Positions 6,152-6,296 of a stretch of DNA of 6,296 bases are shown here, in pieces (the first letter of the stretch is position 1; each line of letters begins with the position of its first letter). The notes beneath the pieces are model-generated. The model worked only from the letters and a program-made list of their open reading frames with translations. It was not told the origin of the DNA and ran no database searches. The position numbers and the translations under genes are program-made. Source of the stretch: an uncultured Eubacteriales bacterium (GTDB lineage Bacteria; Bacillota; Clostridia; Oscillospirales; Butyricicoccaceae); assembly GCA_900555855.1 (NCBI GenBank), contig USML01000096.1, positions 1-6,296 on the forward strand. The letters run 5' to 3'.

Positions 6152-6296
6152 ACAGATGGGAAATCAAATCCAGAACAATCCGGGCGGTCATGCCCCAGAT
6201 AACCCGGTTCTGCCGAACCCACACCGGCACCTCTACCCGCCCGGTGTTCCATGGGTAATCCCGGGGGATGCCCACCGCTTCGTAGGGGAAGCTGTC
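6150..6296 (-). CDS. Nudix hydrolase (CoA-pyrophosphatase-like), C-terminal end
   Basis: Only the last 48 residues are in the window: they begin DSFPYEAVGI and end RIVLDLISHL before TAA at 6150-6152. The segment VWVRQNRVIWGMTARIVLDL resembles the end of the CoA-pyrophosphatase (NudL/YeaB) group of Nudix hydrolases, where an IWG-T-RI segment forms the final helix. Those enzymes cleave CoA to phosphopantetheine and 3',5'-ADP. The Nudix box itself would lie beyond position 6296, so the family call rests on the C-terminal resemblance alone. The gene has its own terminator and is unrelated to conjugation, which suggests it is host chromosome flanking the element. It runs in the same direction as the ICE genes. 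Confidence 0.7.
   Translation of the reverse strand, partial: DSFPYEAVGIPRDYPWNTGRVEVPVWVRQNRVIWGMTARIVLDLISHL

Overview
The window carries the leftward-transcribed (minus-strand) transfer module of an integrative conjugative element (ICE) of the kind found in Gram-positive gut Firmicutes, related to the Tn1549/CTn4-like conjugative transposons of Clostridia. The family assignment rests on gene order (coupling protein, Maff2 small membrane protein, VirB6/TrbL-like protein, PrgI-family protein, VirB4 ATPase) and on recognisable protein motifs. GC-rich coding DNA, strong AGGAGG-type ribosome binding sites and TTG/GTG starts suggest a high-GC member of the Clostridia (Oscillospiraceae or Lachnospiraceae type). 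That host call is inference.

Reading in the direction of transcription, right to left: 6150-6296 is the 3' end of a probable Nudix hydrolase gene (CoA-pyrophosphatase-like), most likely chromosomal. It is followed by a strong hairpin terminator (6117-6151) and a second, weaker one (6042-6072). A short AT-rich stretch (about 5990-6049) has a possible promoter pointing into the ICE genes. At about 5960 a type IV coupling protein (VirD4-like) begins abruptly: only its C-terminal part survives, with the Walker B region but no Walker A or membrane anchor. Then follow in close succession the Maff2 protein (4706-4921), an RNA hairpin (4656-4679), a VirB6/TrbL-like polytopic membrane protein (3769-4632, GTG start), a PrgI-family two-helix membrane protein (3350-3754, TTG start), the VirB4 ATPase (985-3402, TTG start, overlapping prgI by 53 bases), an unrecognised protein with a cysteine-rich tail (288-1004), and the start of a DNA cytosine-5 methyltransferase (1-295, continuing past the left edge).

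In an intact element, VirD4 would deliver the relaxase-bound DNA strand to a membrane channel built from the VirB6-like, PrgI-like and Maff2 proteins and powered by VirB4. The methyltransferase would protect transferred DNA from restriction. In this copy the coupling protein is decapitated at the boundary with apparently chromosomal DNA, so the module looks like an ICE remnant, or one end of a rearranged or deleted element, that could not mobilise DNA by itself unless a second coupling protein acts in trans. The remaining genes keep clean frames and ribosome binding sites, so the damage may be recent. I see no tRNA, rRNA, CRISPR array, insertion sequence or integrase. Apart from the truncation and a few local features, the module is of a known type; I did not find a clearly new system.
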